IMG/VR virus record: IMGVR_UViG_3300025000_000061
Location: 62,001 to 126,000 of that record
Length of the DNA stretch: 64,000 bases
Source: a virus
Strand: one strand, 5' to 3'
Shown here: positions 1 through 7,651 of the stretch, in pieces
Layout: the number at the start of each line of letters is the position of its first letter
How positions within the stretch are numbered: position 1 is the stretch's first letter
Translations under genes and position numbers: made by a program
Notes under the pieces: generated by a model
Seen by the model: the letters and a program-made list of their open reading frames with translations, nothing else
Told to the model about the DNA's origin: nothing
The model's database searches: none

Positions 1-1
1 A

Positions 2-343
2 TACAAATATGAAATAATTAATATTAAAACTGAGGAAATTAAAAAAGAAACAAAATCTGTAAAAACAAATAAAGTTTATTTCTATAAGATGATACCACAT
101 AAAATTAATTGGGAAATAACACATGATGATGAAATAATAAATCAAACAACTGATTCAGGTGATGAATCATATAAACTAATAATCAATGGATTAACTACTA
201 TTGTTATTCTTGATGACGGATGTAAGGGTGTAGCAAAGTGTTTGCCTAGTGATGAATATGATATGGATAAAGGAGTAGATATAGCTTACACGAAAGCATT
301 AATTAAATCTTATCAGAAAAAATTAAAGAGATTGGTAAAATAG
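2..343 (+). CDS. hypothetical protein, 5' end outside window
   Basis: The reading frame is open from base 2 to the TAA at 341-343, so the gene enters from upstream. The first in-frame ATG (89) has no ribosome binding site and is probably internal. The visible 113 residues are hydrophilic, with a Lys-rich first third and a Lys-rich C-terminus (KKLKRLVK). No family is recognised. Confidence 0.7.
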   Translation, partial: YKYEIINIKTEEIKKETKSVKTNKVYFYKMIPHKINWEITHDDEIINQTTDSGDESYKLIINGLTTIVILDDGCKGVAKCLPSDEYDMDKGVDIAYTKALIKSYQKKLKRLVK

Positions 344-353
344 TTTAATTCAA

Positions 354-407
354 AAATATTGATTTTAGAAACTGTTGATTTATAATGGTTTCTAAACTTC
401 AATATTT
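354..407 (+). terminator. stem-loop, likely terminator
   Basis: The arms AATATTGATTTTAGAAAC and GTTTCTAAACTTCAATATT are near-perfect reverse complements around a loop of about 15 bases, directly after the first stop codon. There is no clean T-run, so this may be a processing or transcript-stabilising hairpin instead. Confidence 0.55.
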
Positions 408-460
408 GCACAAAAGAGAATTTTTATCGTGATATAAAAGGAAAATAAGAGGTAATTTAT

Positions 461-736
461 ATGGAAAACTTATTAATTGGTACAATTATTATATATAGTG
501 TTATTAGTATGCTTATTTCTGGAATACATGTAGATTATTATATAAAAGAAAATATTAACCCATTCAAAGATGCCAAAGATTCAATTAAAGAAATAGAAAC
601 AATTGGTGATTTAATTATTTTTATACTATTATCTTATGCTTGGTTAATTGCAGTATTGTTTTATGGTATAGTGAAAGTATTCTATAATCGTTATACAATT
701 TCTTTAATGAATGTAAGAATAAAGAAGAAAGGATAA
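461..736 (+). CDS. small membrane protein
   Basis: This 91-residue protein has two predicted membrane segments, about residues 5-22 and 49-72, joined by a charged 25-residue loop, and a basic C-terminal tail. The start follows AAGAGG. It is the first gene after the stem-loop at 354-407. No family is recognised. Confidence 0.75.
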   Translation: MENLLIGTIIIYSVISMLISGIHVDYYIKENINPFKDAKDSIKEIETIGDLIIFILLSYAWLIAVLFYGIVKVFYNRYTISLMNVRIKKKG

Positions 737-741
737 AATAT

Positions 742-972
742 ATGAATAGATTGATTATTAGTAATAATCCTTCAGATTTTACTGTAATAGATCATACTTA
801 TCATGAAATTAAAGGTAATTATGAATTTTCATTTTATCAAAATCTAAATTATGGTGGTATAAGTAAATATGGTGAAATAGTTATTGATGATTTTGATATT
901 GATAAAGTGATTGAATATTTACAGTTAATGAAAAAGTTAGGGGATAGAAACAAAGAAAGGAGAGAAATATGA
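742..972 (+). CDS. hypothetical protein
   Basis: A 76-residue protein with a beta-rich N-terminal half and a basic C-terminus. It begins 5 bases after the previous stop, behind AAGAAAGG. Its TGA overlaps the next ATG (ATGA), so the two genes are probably translationally coupled. Function not recognised. Confidence 0.75.
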   Translation: MNRLIISNNPSDFTVIDHTYHEIKGNYEFSFYQNLNYGGISKYGEIVIDDFDIDKVIEYLQLMKKLGDRNKERREI

Positions 973-1433
973 ATCCAACAATTAAAAAACTCTTAGAAAC
1001 AAAACAACCTAAAATAACTACATTATCAGACAAAGAAAAAAGAATATATAAAACTGGTCTAACTATGTTAGGTGCAATTATATCTGATGATTTCTTTGAT
1101 ATTCCTAGATTACCTAAAGATAAATATTCTACTGAAGGATTATTTTATGAAATTACTTATTATGATAGTGATCAATTGTGGACACAAAGTGATGGACAAA
1201 GATTTCTTTTAGTAGTATATAAAATTGAAAAAAGTAAATTAGGTATGAGTTCTCGGTGTCCATTAAGAATTGATTTTAAAATTGTTGATGAAAAGAATTA
1301 TGGTATATATTTTTATGATCAGTCTGGACAGAGGACTGTAAAAAGAGATTTAATGTCTTGTGAAGATGGTAAGTATTATACTGAAATTGATAATTATGAT
1401 AGGGTTAAATTGAGTAAATTGGTGAATATTTAA
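969..1433 (+). CDS. hypothetical protein
   Basis: A 154-residue soluble protein whose ATG overlaps the preceding stop, with the ribosome binding site AAAGGAG inside the upstream gene. It carries a run of aromatic-rich strands (YEITYYDSDQLW). No conserved motif is recognised. Confidence 0.78.
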   Translation: MNPTIKKLLETKQPKITTLSDKEKRIYKTGLTMLGAIISDDFFDIPRLPKDKYSTEGLFYEITYYDSDQLWTQSDGQRFLLVVYKIEKSKLGMSSRCPLRIDFKIVDEKNYGIYFYDQSGQRTVKRDLMSCEDGKYYTEIDNYDRVKLSKLVNI

Positions 1434-1459
1434 TGGATAAATATGAGAAGGAGATAAAT

Positions 1460-1588
1460 ATGAATAAATTTATAAAAAGATTAAAGAAAAGAATTAAAAT
1501 GAAATTTTGTAAGCATGAATATGAATGGAAAGCATCTTATTTAGTGATGTTTCAACAATGTAAAAAATGTGGGAAGGTAATACCATAA
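1460..1588 (+). CDS. zinc-ribbon microprotein
   Basis: A 42-residue protein starting at an ATG behind AGAAGGAG. It has a basic N-terminal helix, then a C-x-H pair (CKH) and a C-terminal CKKCG knuckle about 18 residues later. The pattern suggests a single zinc ribbon. Its role is unknown. Confidence 0.7.
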   Translation: MNKFIKRLKKRIKMKFCKHEYEWKASYLVMFQQCKKCGKVIP

Positions 1589-1612
1589 GATAGATAATAA
1601 AAAAATCAACAC

Positions 1613-1636
1613 AAATCATTTCTTTCGTCATGATTT
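1613..1636 (+). terminator. small hairpin upstream of a promoter
   Basis: AAATCAT and ATGATTT flank a 10-base loop just before the promoter at 1642. The short stem makes this a weak call. Confidence 0.35.
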
Positions 1637-1641
1637 TAGTA

Positions 1642-1670
1642 TTGACAAAATACAAAAATAAATATAAAAT
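1642..1670 (+). promoter_or_regulatory. sigma-70-type promoter
   Basis: TTGACA at 1642-1647, a 17-base spacer and TAAAAT at 1665-1670. It lies 36 bases upstream of the gene at 1706 and just after a hairpin, so it starts a new transcription unit. Confidence 0.75.
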
Positions 1671-1705
1671 ATAATAAAACAAAATGAAAGGAGGATAGAT
1701 AAAAT

Positions 1706-1963
1706 ATGGGTAATTTAAACAAAGAAAAAATTAATAATTTGTTTCAACAAATAAAAGATGAGTTATTCCAAAATGAAATAGATGAAGAGTATAATAATTA
1801 TATGATAAAGGTTAAAGAATTGCAAAAAGGATTATGTGAATTAGATATTAAAGAAAGTCAACCAGAAACATATATCCATGCTAGAAATGATGAAATAGAT
1901 GGTTATGGTTATAAAAAGAAAAATAATTATTGCAATTGTAGTGGCAACGGTGGAATATATTAA
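1706..1963 (+). CDS. hypothetical protein with Cys-containing C-terminus
   Basis: An 85-residue protein behind a strong AAAGGAGGA site. The first 55 residues are charged and probably helical. The last 12 carry a CNC pair and Gly-rich residues. First gene of the transcript from the promoter at 1642. Function unknown. Confidence 0.75.
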   Translation: MGNLNKEKINNLFQQIKDELFQNEIDEEYNNYMIKVKELQKGLCELDIKESQPETYIHARNDEIDGYGYKKKNNYCNCSGNGGIY

Positions 1964-2021
1964 ATTAAAAATATTAAAATAAAAATAAAATAAAAATACA
2001 TAATAAAGGAGAAATGATTAT

Positions 2022-2229
2022 ATGTCATTCACATGTCAAATTTGTAAAACGCCTCAACCAGCAAGAAATAAACCACATAAAGTCTGAAACAAGAGATAGG
2101 CAATATATTAATTTAGATGCAAATGGTATTGCTAAAATTTCTTCAGGTTATGAGACAGTTAAGGAACAAAATTTATGTGAAAAATGCTGGATAAAAAGGT
2201 TTAATGGTTATAATTCTATACGTTCATAA
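2022..2229 (+). CDS. zinc-ribbon protein interrupted by a +1 frameshift
   Basis: Reading from ATG 2022, correctly spaced from GGAG at 2008-2011, gives MSFTCQICKTPQPARNKPHK then V and a TGA at 2085. Skipping the T at 2085 continues as ETRDRQYINL through GYETVKEQNLCEKCW to the TAA at 2227. Only the joined product has the two CxxC knuckles of a zinc ribbon. A start at ATG 2014 would leave 2 bases to the ribosome binding site and lose the first knuckle. The break sits at GTC-TGA, so programmed +1 frameshifting, a real mutation or a one-base sequence error are all possible. The function of the family is unknown. Confidence 0.6.
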
Positions 2230-2253
2230 TTAATAATAGAAAGGAGAATAAAT

Positions 2254-2667
2254 ATGTTAGAGTGGAAACAAGTAGAATTAGAAGATTCAATAAATGATGA
2301 AAATGAACAAGAATACAAAACAGAAAAGAAAATAATTAAAGGTGAAATATATTTCTTTCTGAAAAATGGATATATAGAAACTTCTTATAAAGAATATACT
2401 GATGCAGAAAAATCATTTGTAAATATGTATCCGACAGAATATGAAATATATGATTTAATGAGTGGAATAGATTTTGCTGATAATGTTGAATGTGGTGGTT
2501 TTATAGATTATGATGGTTCGATTGCACAAATATTTGTGGATGACTATAAAAGCAATTTAGGTATTTGGGATCATGGAATACATCAAGGGAAATTTTGTTT
2601 AGGGCAATATGATTTTAGAAAGTTATGTGAAAAATATAATATCGAAGTTAATTGGGCAAATAGATAA
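2254..2667 (+). CDS. hypothetical protein
   Basis: A 137-residue acidic protein behind GAAAGGAG. The C-terminal half has Gly-rich strands (CGGFIDYDGSIAQIF), which suggests a small beta domain. It is followed by the palindrome at 2675-2722. Not recognised. Confidence 0.78.
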   Translation: MLEWKQVELEDSINDENEQEYKTEKKIIKGEIYFFLKNGYIETSYKEYTDAEKSFVNMYPTEYEIYDLMSGIDFADNVECGGFIDYDGSIAQIFVDDYKSNLGIWDHGIHQGKFCLGQYDFRKLCEKYNIEVNWANR

Positions 2668-2674
2668 TACATAT

Positions 2675-2722
2675 ATACTAGATATAGTAAGCATGTAAGA
2701 GATATTCTACTATATCTAGTAT
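2675..2722 (+). repeat. perfect 15-bp AT-rich palindrome
   Basis: ATACTAGATATAGTA (2675-2689) and its exact reverse complement (2708-2722) surround an 18-base loop, followed by TAAAAA. It is a member of the intergenic palindrome family that shares a TACTATAT/TAGTA core. It could be a terminator or an RNA-processing site. Confidence 0.6.
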
Positions 2723-2780
2723 TAAAAACAACACAAAATCAGGCTTTTGTCACAATATTTAAGAAAGGGGAGGAATTATC

Positions 2781-2873
2781 TTGGAAAACAAATATCCACT
2801 TAAAGAATGTTATGAATGTAAATTTAATTATTGTTGGATTGATTATGGTGATTGCAAATTTATTGAAGGTTGA
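2781..2873 (+). CDS. Cys-rich microprotein, possibly truncated by a 16-bp duplication
   Basis: A TTG start behind GGGGAGG opens a 30-residue frame with ECYECK, YCW and GDCK cysteines. The stop lies at the junction of a perfect 16-bp tandem duplication (2857-2888). Removing one copy would extend the protein by about 18 residues, through a fifth Cys, to a TAA near 2928. It may be a decayed or shortened zinc protein. Confidence 0.5.
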   Translation: MENKYPLKECYECKFNYCWIDYGDCKFIEG

Positions 2874-2888
2874 ATTTATTGAAGGTTG
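2857..2888 (+). repeat. 16-bp perfect tandem duplication
   Basis: AATTTATTGAAGGTTG occurs at 2857-2872 and again at 2873-2888. The unit is not a multiple of three, and the stop of the microprotein at 2781 is created at the junction. Confidence 0.85.
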
Positions 2889-2949
2889 TATATCAAAATA
2901 TAAATATAGTTTATCAATTTTAGATTAAATTTAATAGGAGGAGAAAATT

Positions 2950-3300
2950 ATGCAAAAATATAGAAAGATACCTGATATTATTCTAGTAGAAATTTATAAA
3001 CTAGGAATGGAAGATGGATGGACAATTGAGTATTCAGGATTTTATTCTTATTGTAAAGAATTTAAGACAAGACAAGAATGTTTGGATTTTATTAAAAATG
3101 ATGAAGGTAAATTAGATTGTTATTCGGAAGATAGAGAATTAGATATTATATATGAAGATCCTATGCCATTTATTAAAACAACTGAAACTGAATATGATGT
3201 AAAAGAAGGAGATTATATTATTGTAGATGATAAAGGTAAAAAGTTACGTGTTGTTAAGAAAGATATATTTGAAAAGACTTATGAATTAATTGATAAATAA
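2950..3300 (+). CDS. hypothetical protein
   Basis: A 116-residue protein starting behind TAGGAGGAG. The C-terminal 40 residues (EGDYIIVDDKGKKLRVVKKDIFEKTY) look like a small barrel with a KOW-like rhythm, while the N-terminal part is mixed. No assignment is possible. Confidence 0.78.
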   Translation: MQKYRKIPDIILVEIYKLGMEDGWTIEYSGFYSYCKEFKTRQECLDFIKNDEGKLDCYSEDRELDIIYEDPMPFIKTTETEYDVKEGDYIIVDDKGKKLRVVKKDIFEKTYELIDK

Positions 3301-3327
3301 AAATTAAATATAAGGAGAAATAAAACT

Positions 3328-3606
3328 ATGATAGGTAAATGTGATGTTTGTGGAAAAGAAGAAGAAATTTATGTACGTTCTTCAACTATGGGTGCAATTA
3401 GTTTTGCCTATTGCAAAGATTGTTTACAAAAAGGTTTAGAACCTTACAATGCTGTAGTTGCTTATATTTCTTGTGTTGGTAGATTTCCAGATGATATTAA
3501 TGAAAATTATCAAAATTATGTTAGAAATATTTTAAAGGAATTAGGTATTAGTGAAGAACAATTTATTAAAGATGTAGATAAAATGAATGCTGAGTATCCT
3601 TATTAG
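3328..3606 (+). CDS. zinc-finger protein
   Basis: A 92-residue protein with CDVCG at residues 5-9 and CKDC about 21 residues later, a four-Cys zinc ribbon followed by a helical region. The start follows AAGGAG. Target and role are not recognised. Confidence 0.75.
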   Translation: MIGKCDVCGKEEEIYVRSSTMGAISFAYCKDCLQKGLEPYNAVVAYISCVGRFPDDINENYQNYVRNILKELGISEEQFIKDVDKMNAEYPY

Positions 3607-3627
3607 GGATTAAGAAAGGAATTTTAT

Positions 3628-3981
3628 ATGAACAAATACGAATATAAGATAGAATTTAATTGCAAGAGTAATGAATTACAAAATATTATTGATAAAATAA
3701 CAAATATAATCAAACATGAATTATCTCAACATATAGAAAATATTATGCCTACATTTACAGTTTTAGAAGAAAATGAATTAAGGTATTACGTAAATATTTC
3801 TTATGATGGATTAACTGTAACACAAGAAGAAAAAGAAATACCAATTGATCATCATGTTAATTATGCATGTTGGGATAGAAGTGGTTATGGTGGAGTATAT
3901 GCATATTCAAATAAAAGTATGGAACATGCAGAAGAATTAGCAAGAAAATGTTTTAAGCAAGGAGCAGGGTGTGTTAATTAA
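3628..3981 (+). CDS. hypothetical protein
   Basis: A 117-residue protein behind AGAAAGGA. The C-terminal half has a Gly-Tyr-rich patch (DRSGYGGVYAYS) followed by a helix with two cysteines. Not recognised. Confidence 0.75.
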   Translation: MNKYEYKIEFNCKSNELQNIIDKITNIIKHELSQHIENIMPTFTVLEENELRYYVNISYDGLTVTQEEKEIPIDHHVNYACWDRSGYGGVYAYSNKSMEHAEELARKCFKQGAGCVN

Positions 3982-4005
3982 TAAATATTTAGGAAAGGAG
4001 AAAAT

Positions 4006-4065
4006 ATGATAGTTAAAAAGTTTATGGATGTGCCTGAGTGGATTTTAAAATGTGTTGATTATTAA
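4006..4065 (+). CDS. 19-residue micro-ORF
   Basis: ATG at 4006 follows an excellent site (GGAAAGGAG, 7-base spacing) and encodes 19 residues ending in CVDY before a TAA. The strong initiation signal argues that it is translated. It could also act as a leader peptide for the next gene. Confidence 0.45.
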   Translation: MIVKKFMDVPEWILKCVDY

Positions 4066-4097
4066 AAATAATTTAATGTTAAAAGTGAGGTGATAAT

Positions 4098-4361
4098 TTG
4101 AATAATATAATTAAACAAATATTAAATGTCATTGGTGATCATGAAGGAAGTAAATTCACTTTAACTATTTGGCCTCCAGATGAGATATACATATCAATTT
4201 ATGAAACAGACGTATTAATTGAAATTAATAAGAAAGAAAAATGTGCTTATGTTAATACTGAAACAATGGAACATCATTTAACTTCAAGTATGTTAGATGA
4301 ATTAAGTCAAATTATTAAAATAATAGATAATAATATTGATGTAGTTTTAGGTTGTTTATAA
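4098..4361 (+). CDS. hypothetical protein
   Basis: An 87-residue protein with a TTG start behind GTGAGGTGAT. It has a beta-rich N-terminal half and a helical C-terminus (LDELSQIIKIIDNNID). No family is recognised. Confidence 0.72.
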   Translation: MNNIIKQILNVIGDHEGSKFTLTIWPPDEIYISIYETDVLIEINKKEKCAYVNTETMEHHLTSSMLDELSQIIKIIDNNIDVVLGCL

Positions 4362-4390
4362 AACAATAAAATAAAAGGAGAGATTATTAT

Positions 4391-4621
4391 ATGAAAAAAT
4401 ATAATTCTGAAATGTGGGGAAAGTTAGGAGAGTGTATTTATCTTAGATTTACTCCTAATTATGTCAAAAAAACAACTGGAAAAGATGCAGAAATTAAATT
4501 TTATTTAGCTGATGATTTTGATAAAAAATTTGGTGGTATGTCCTCTGTTCCTATTGAAGTAGCAGAAGATGTTGAAGGAAAATATGAAGCAGTTTGCGAA
4601 TATGGTATTGAGATTCGTTAA
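4391..4621 (+). CDS. hypothetical protein
   Basis: A 76-residue protein behind AAAAGGAGAG. It is soluble and rich in charged residues, with a Gly-Gly turn at the middle. It is followed at once by the palindrome at 4638. Not recognised. Confidence 0.75.
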   Translation: MKKYNSEMWGKLGECIYLRFTPNYVKKTTGKDAEIKFYLADDFDKKFGGMSSVPIEVAEDVEGKYEAVCEYGIEIR

Positions 4622-4637
4622 ATAAAAAAAGTATATA

Positions 4638-4679
4638 CTATATATTGTAGTTGACTATTATTTTGACTACAATATATAG
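4638..4679 (+). repeat. perfect 14-bp AT-rich palindrome
   Basis: CTATATATTGTAGT and its exact reverse complement flank a 14-base loop directly after a stop codon. Same family as the elements at 2675, 11241, 21174 and 27967. Confidence 0.6.
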
Positions 4680-4744
4680 AAAAATATTAAGATCAAATCT
4701 GAAATTTATTAAAATATTAACTATATTAAAGGAGATGGTTTATT

Positions 4745-4909
4745 ATGACAGTTAGCAAACCTGTTAAAATAGAAACAGAGATTGAAGATTTAACTACGGG
4801 ATGCACTTATATTTACAAAGGAACATTTATTGAGGATTGTAGAAAATATTTTCTATCACTATTTTATGGAAATAGACCTCATAAAATACTTTGGATTAAT
4901 CATTTATAA
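4745..4909 (+). CDS. hypothetical small protein
   Basis: A 54-residue protein from an ATG behind AAAGGAGAT. It contains two cysteines and a C-terminal aromatic and basic segment. No function can be assigned. Strong initiation context supports it as real. Confidence 0.68.
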   Translation: MTVSKPVKIETEIEDLTTGCTYIYKGTFIEDCRKYFLSLFYGNRPHKILWINHL

Positions 4910-4957
4910 AATATAAATATAAATATTTTGTAATAAAATTAAAGGAGATAAAATATT

Positions 4958-5425
4958 ATGAAATCAATATTTCAAAAACCAGTACATGAAAGAATTTACT
5001 ATGTTTATAATTACAGTGATGGTTCTGCATGTGTGAATTATGATGATAAATTCAAAGAACATATAAATATTTATGAAACAGATAAAGAATTTGAATTAAA
5101 TGAAGGAGAAAAAATTTGCATTGAAAGAGAACCACTTACTATTAAAGAAATTATAAAAAGTGTTGATGATAATAGTATTATTTATATTACAAGAGAAATT
5201 GAAAAGATTGAAGATTTAGAATATAAAACTAAAATTGAAACAGAAGTAGAAAATATAAATAAAGAAAATAAAGAATATAAAGAAAAAGATAGAGAAAAAG
5301 AAAAAATAAAAGAGTTTGATAAATTTAAATTAGAAATGCAAAATAAATATTCATTTAAAAAGTACAAATATGGATTTATTGCTTCAGTTGTATTAAGTTT
5401 ATATTTACTAATTAAAGTTATGTAA
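4958..5425 (+). CDS. coiled-coil protein with C-terminal membrane anchor
   Basis: A 155-residue protein. Residues about 75-130 form a long, highly charged Glu/Lys helix. The last 18 residues (IASVVLSLYLLIKVM region) form one membrane span. It is probably anchored in the host membrane with the coiled coil in the cytoplasm. Not otherwise recognised. Confidence 0.75.
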   Translation: MKSIFQKPVHERIYYVYNYSDGSACVNYDDKFKEHINIYETDKEFELNEGEKICIEREPLTIKEIIKSVDDNSIIYITREIEKIEDLEYKTKIETEVENINKENKEYKEKDREKEKIKEFDKFKLEMQNKYSFKKYKYGFIASVVLSLYLLIKVM

Positions 5426-5453
5426 AAATTAATTTTAAAGGAGAGAAATTATT

Positions 5454-5837
5454 ATGTACTTTATAGAAAATCAAGAAGAATTAATTGGTAAAACAATTGC
5501 CTATGTAAACATGAATCAGTTTGCAGAGCGTATTTTAATTGCAACGACTGACGGAGGAATCTTAACAGTTTCTCAAGAATCGGATGAATATAATACAGAA
5601 ATAGAAATTCATAGTAAAATAAATACTAAATATCATATTCTAAATTGTAAAAAACATAATAGATATATTTATGAAAATTTAATAAAGTATGGAGTATTTA
5701 CCGAAGAAGAATATAATGAATTTGTTGATGAACACAAAAGGAAACAACAAGAACAAGAGAAATTAAGATTAGAAAGACAAAAACAATTAGAATTAGAGCA
5801 ATATTTAAAATTGAAAGCTAAATATGAGAATAATTAA
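5454..5837 (+). CDS. hypothetical protein with coiled-coil tail
   Basis: A 127-residue protein. Residues 1-65 look like a small beta-domain, and residues 90-125 are a Gln/Glu/Lys-rich helix likely to form a coiled coil. The start follows AAAGGAGAG. Function unknown. Confidence 0.78.
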   Translation: MYFIENQEELIGKTIAYVNMNQFAERILIATTDGGILTVSQESDEYNTEIEIHSKINTKYHILNCKKHNRYIYENLIKYGVFTEEEYNEFVDEHKRKQQEQEKLRLERQKQLELEQYLKLKAKYENN

Positions 5838-5856
5838 AGGAGAAAAACAAATATAA

Positions 5857-6330
5857 ATGAGTAATTTAACTTGGGATGAATATTTCATATCTATCGCATA
5901 CATAGCATCATTAAGAAGTAAAGACCCTAAAACCAAAGTAGGTTCATGTATAGTCAATCAAGATAATAGAATTATTAGTACAGGATACAACGGTATGCCA
6001 AATGGATGTGATGATACTCAAATGCCCTGGGAAAGAGCAGATGGTTTAAAAGATAAAAATTGGTATGTGGTACACTCAGAGTTAAATGCAATATTACATA
6101 GTAAAGTAGATTTAGAAGGATGCAAAATTTATGTTACTCTGTTTCCATGCAACGAGTGTACTAAAGCATTAATACAGTCAGGAATTAAAGAAATAATATA
6201 TTTGTCTGATAAATACAAAGATAGAGAACAAACTATAGCATCTAAATTCATGTTAGATAATGCAGGAATTAAGTATAGAAGGCTAGTGTCTGATGTTAGT
6301 TTTGAAGTTAATTTAAAGGTTATTGAGTAA
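5857..6330 (+). CDS. dCMP deaminase
   Basis: Converts dCMP to dUMP and so feeds dTTP synthesis. The 157-residue protein has the zinc-dependent cytidine/deoxycytidylate deaminase signature: HSELNA (His73 and the catalytic Glu75) and PCNEC (Cys98, Cys101). It also has the N-terminal SKDPKTKVGSCIV and GYNGMPNG segments typical of dCMP deaminases. Length is normal for the family. Together with the dUTPase at 61056 and the reductase at 57738 it forms the phage's nucleotide-supply set, although the three are far apart. Start behind AAAGGAG. Free CMP-level cytidine deaminase activity is less likely. Confidence 0.93.
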   Translation: MSNLTWDEYFISIAYIASLRSKDPKTKVGSCIVNQDNRIISTGYNGMPNGCDDTQMPWERADGLKDKNWYVVHSELNAILHSKVDLEGCKIYVTLFPCNECTKALIQSGIKEIIYLSDKYKDREQTIASKFMLDNAGIKYRRLVSDVSFEVNLKVIE

Positions 6331-6338
6331 AATGATGG

Positions 6339-6367
6339 TTGACAAATAGTTAACAGAATGATAAAAT
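6339..6367 (+). promoter_or_regulatory. sigma-70-type promoter, GAATGA class
   Basis: TTGACA 6339-6344, 17-base spacer ending in AGAATGA, TAAAAT 6362-6367. The same spacer end recurs in the promoters at 16648, 19309 and 57447. Confidence 0.75.
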
Positions 6368-6389
6368 AATAAAAGGAGGATAATTATTT

Positions 6390-6488
6390 ATGTTGAATTT
6401 AAATTTACAGTTAGCAAAAGAAATTATTATTAAACAAAATGATGATGGTACACATAGTATTCAAGTAAAAATGGATGTATATGACTAA
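6390..6488 (+). CDS. hypothetical microprotein
   Basis: 32 residues from an ATG behind AAAAGGAGGA. It is the first gene after the promoter at 6339. The composition is ordinary and there is no motif. It is kept because of its very strong initiation signal. Confidence 0.5.
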   Translation: MLNLNLQLAKEIIIKQNDDGTHSIQVKMDVYD

Positions 6489-6518
6489 AATACAAATGAA
6501 TATATAGAAGGAAATTTT

Positions 6519-6608
6519 ATGTTTGCAAAAACAGTAATAAATTTAGATAAAATGGATATAAAATGTTTGGAAGGTATTGATGATAATTTATATACTGTGC
6601 AGTTTTAA
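6519..6608 (+). CDS. hypothetical microprotein
   Basis: 29 residues from an ATG behind AGAAGGAAA. Contains one Cys. It lies between two other microgenes on the transcript from 6339. No function is recognised. Confidence 0.45.
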   Translation: MFAKTVINLDKMDIKCLEGIDDNLYTVQF

Positions 6609-6649
6609 TGAATTGAAATTTAAAATAATTAATAAGGAGGATAAATACT

Positions 6650-6748
6650 ATGTCATTTAAGTTATCAGAAAAATATCTTAAAAGAAAACAAGAAGAATAT
6701 GAATTAAAATATGTTACATTCAAAGGTAAAGAAATACATATCAGTTAA
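6650..6748 (+). CDS. hypothetical microprotein
   Basis: 32 residues from an ATG behind ATAAGGAGGA. The sequence is Lys/Glu-rich (EKYLKRKQEEYELKY) and ends ITFKGKEIHIS-like. The frame continues, after the TAA, into the gene at 6776 with no further stop, so the two could be one interrupted gene. Confidence 0.5.
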   Translation: MSFKLSEKYLKRKQEEYELKYVTFKGKEIHIS

Positions 6749-6775
6749 ATAAAAGACAGATCGGTAACTTCGGAA

Positions 6776-6973
6776 ATGAAATTTGAAATGAGAATAAATT
6801 CATATGCACAAGATGATCTACCACCTAAATTAACTGATGAAGCATTAATTAATACTGCAAAATATTTTATGTCTCAATGTTCAAGACCAAAATTTCCATG
6901 TACTACTTATGATGAATCTTTGATACATAAGATTTTACCAGAGTTAATTAAAAGATTGGAAGAAAGATTATAA
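6776..6973 (+). CDS. hypothetical protein, weak start
   Basis: 65 residues, helical C-terminus (HKILPELIKRLEERL). The ATG at 6776 has no convincing ribosome binding site. The frame is open back to the stop codon of the previous microgene, so this may be the 3' part of a broken gene, may depend on readthrough of that TAA, or may start at the ATA at 6749. Confidence 0.6.
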   Translation: MKFEMRINSYAQDDLPPKLTDEALINTAKYFMSQCSRPKFPCTTYDESLIHKILPELIKRLEERL

Positions 6974-7001
6974 ATATAACGTAAAAGGAGAATAAATTAA
7001 A

Positions 7002-7178
7002 GTGAAATTAATTGAAAAATTACTTGAACTTAATAATGGGAATCAATTTAATGCAGAGTGTGACTGTCCATATAATTATCATAATGGTGAAATACCAGAA
7101 AATACATTTACACCTTATTGCGATGATGATGATGGTAGTGGTTGTGAAAGGTGTCATAATCAAGAATTAATAGATTGA
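7002..7178 (+). CDS. Cys-rich small protein
   Basis: 58 residues with a GTG start behind AAAAGGAG. Cysteines occur as CDC, then CDDDDGSGCERC-type spacing in the C-terminal half, so metal binding is likely. Function unknown. Confidence 0.6.
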   Translation: MKLIEKLLELNNGNQFNAECDCPYNYHNGEIPENTFTPYCDDDDGSGCERCHNQELID

Positions 7179-7227
7179 AATAAATAGTAGGATTTATTAT
7201 GAAAAAGAGGAGGAAGTTAAATCAACT

Positions 7228-7389
7228 ATGAGTAAAAAAGATAAAATTATGGAGTTAAAAATAAAGTCTTGCTATTCAATAGGTTGCATAATGGAAGTTG
7301 TTACTGCTATTAATGAATCTAAACTATCTTGTTTTGTTGAAAATAAATTAGACAAAGATAGTAATTATGTTTTGAGTATCTATAAATAA
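7228..7389 (+). CDS. hypothetical small protein
   Basis: 53 residues from an ATG behind GAGGAGGAAG. Contains three Cys in the middle but no paired knuckle. Not recognised. Confidence 0.6.
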   Translation: MSKKDKIMELKIKSCYSIGCIMEVVTAINESKLSCFVENKLDKDSNYVLSIYK

Positions 7390-7436
7390 TATTAATACCA
7401 ATGATAAGATTTGTAATAAAATTTAGGAGGATTATT

Positions 7437-7604
7437 ATAAAAAGATTTAAAAATCTTGATGAATTAAATTTATATCTTGAAAATATGTATGGTTACGATG
7501 AGGAAGAATCTATTTATATGCTTTTAGAAGATTTCGAAAAAATTAAAAAAGCATTAGAACATATAAATCGTGTTGTTCAAAATGTTGAAAATATTATTGT
7601 TTAA
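7437..7604 (+). CDS. hypothetical protein with AUA start
   Basis: An upstream in-frame ATG (7401) would place the ribosome binding site TTAGGAGG inside the coding sequence as Arg-Arg codons. The natural start is therefore ATA at 7437, 6-7 bases after AGGAGG, giving 55 residues that are mostly helical and acidic. This is one of about ten genes in the window that appear to start at AUA. No function is recognised. Confidence 0.65.
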   Translation: MKRFKNLDELNLYLENMYGYDEEESIYMLLEDFEKIKKALEHINRVVQNVENIIV

Positions 7605-7651
7605 GTTTAGACCAAAGAATCGTTTGATTTAAAAATAAAGGATGTGATAAT

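Noticed and set aside
2014-2229. Start at ATG 2014 for the interrupted zinc-ribbon gene
   Set aside because: The ribosome binding site would be only 2 bases away and the first CxxC would be lost; ATG 2022 with a frameshift explains the sequence better.
5182-5367. Minus-strand open frame
   Set aside because: It is the antisense of the Glu/Lys-rich coiled coil of the gene at 4958, giving a Ser/Phe/Leu-rich artefact with no start signal. Other minus-strand frames (for example 32358-32684, 37917-38210, 58735-59064) are rejected on the same grounds.
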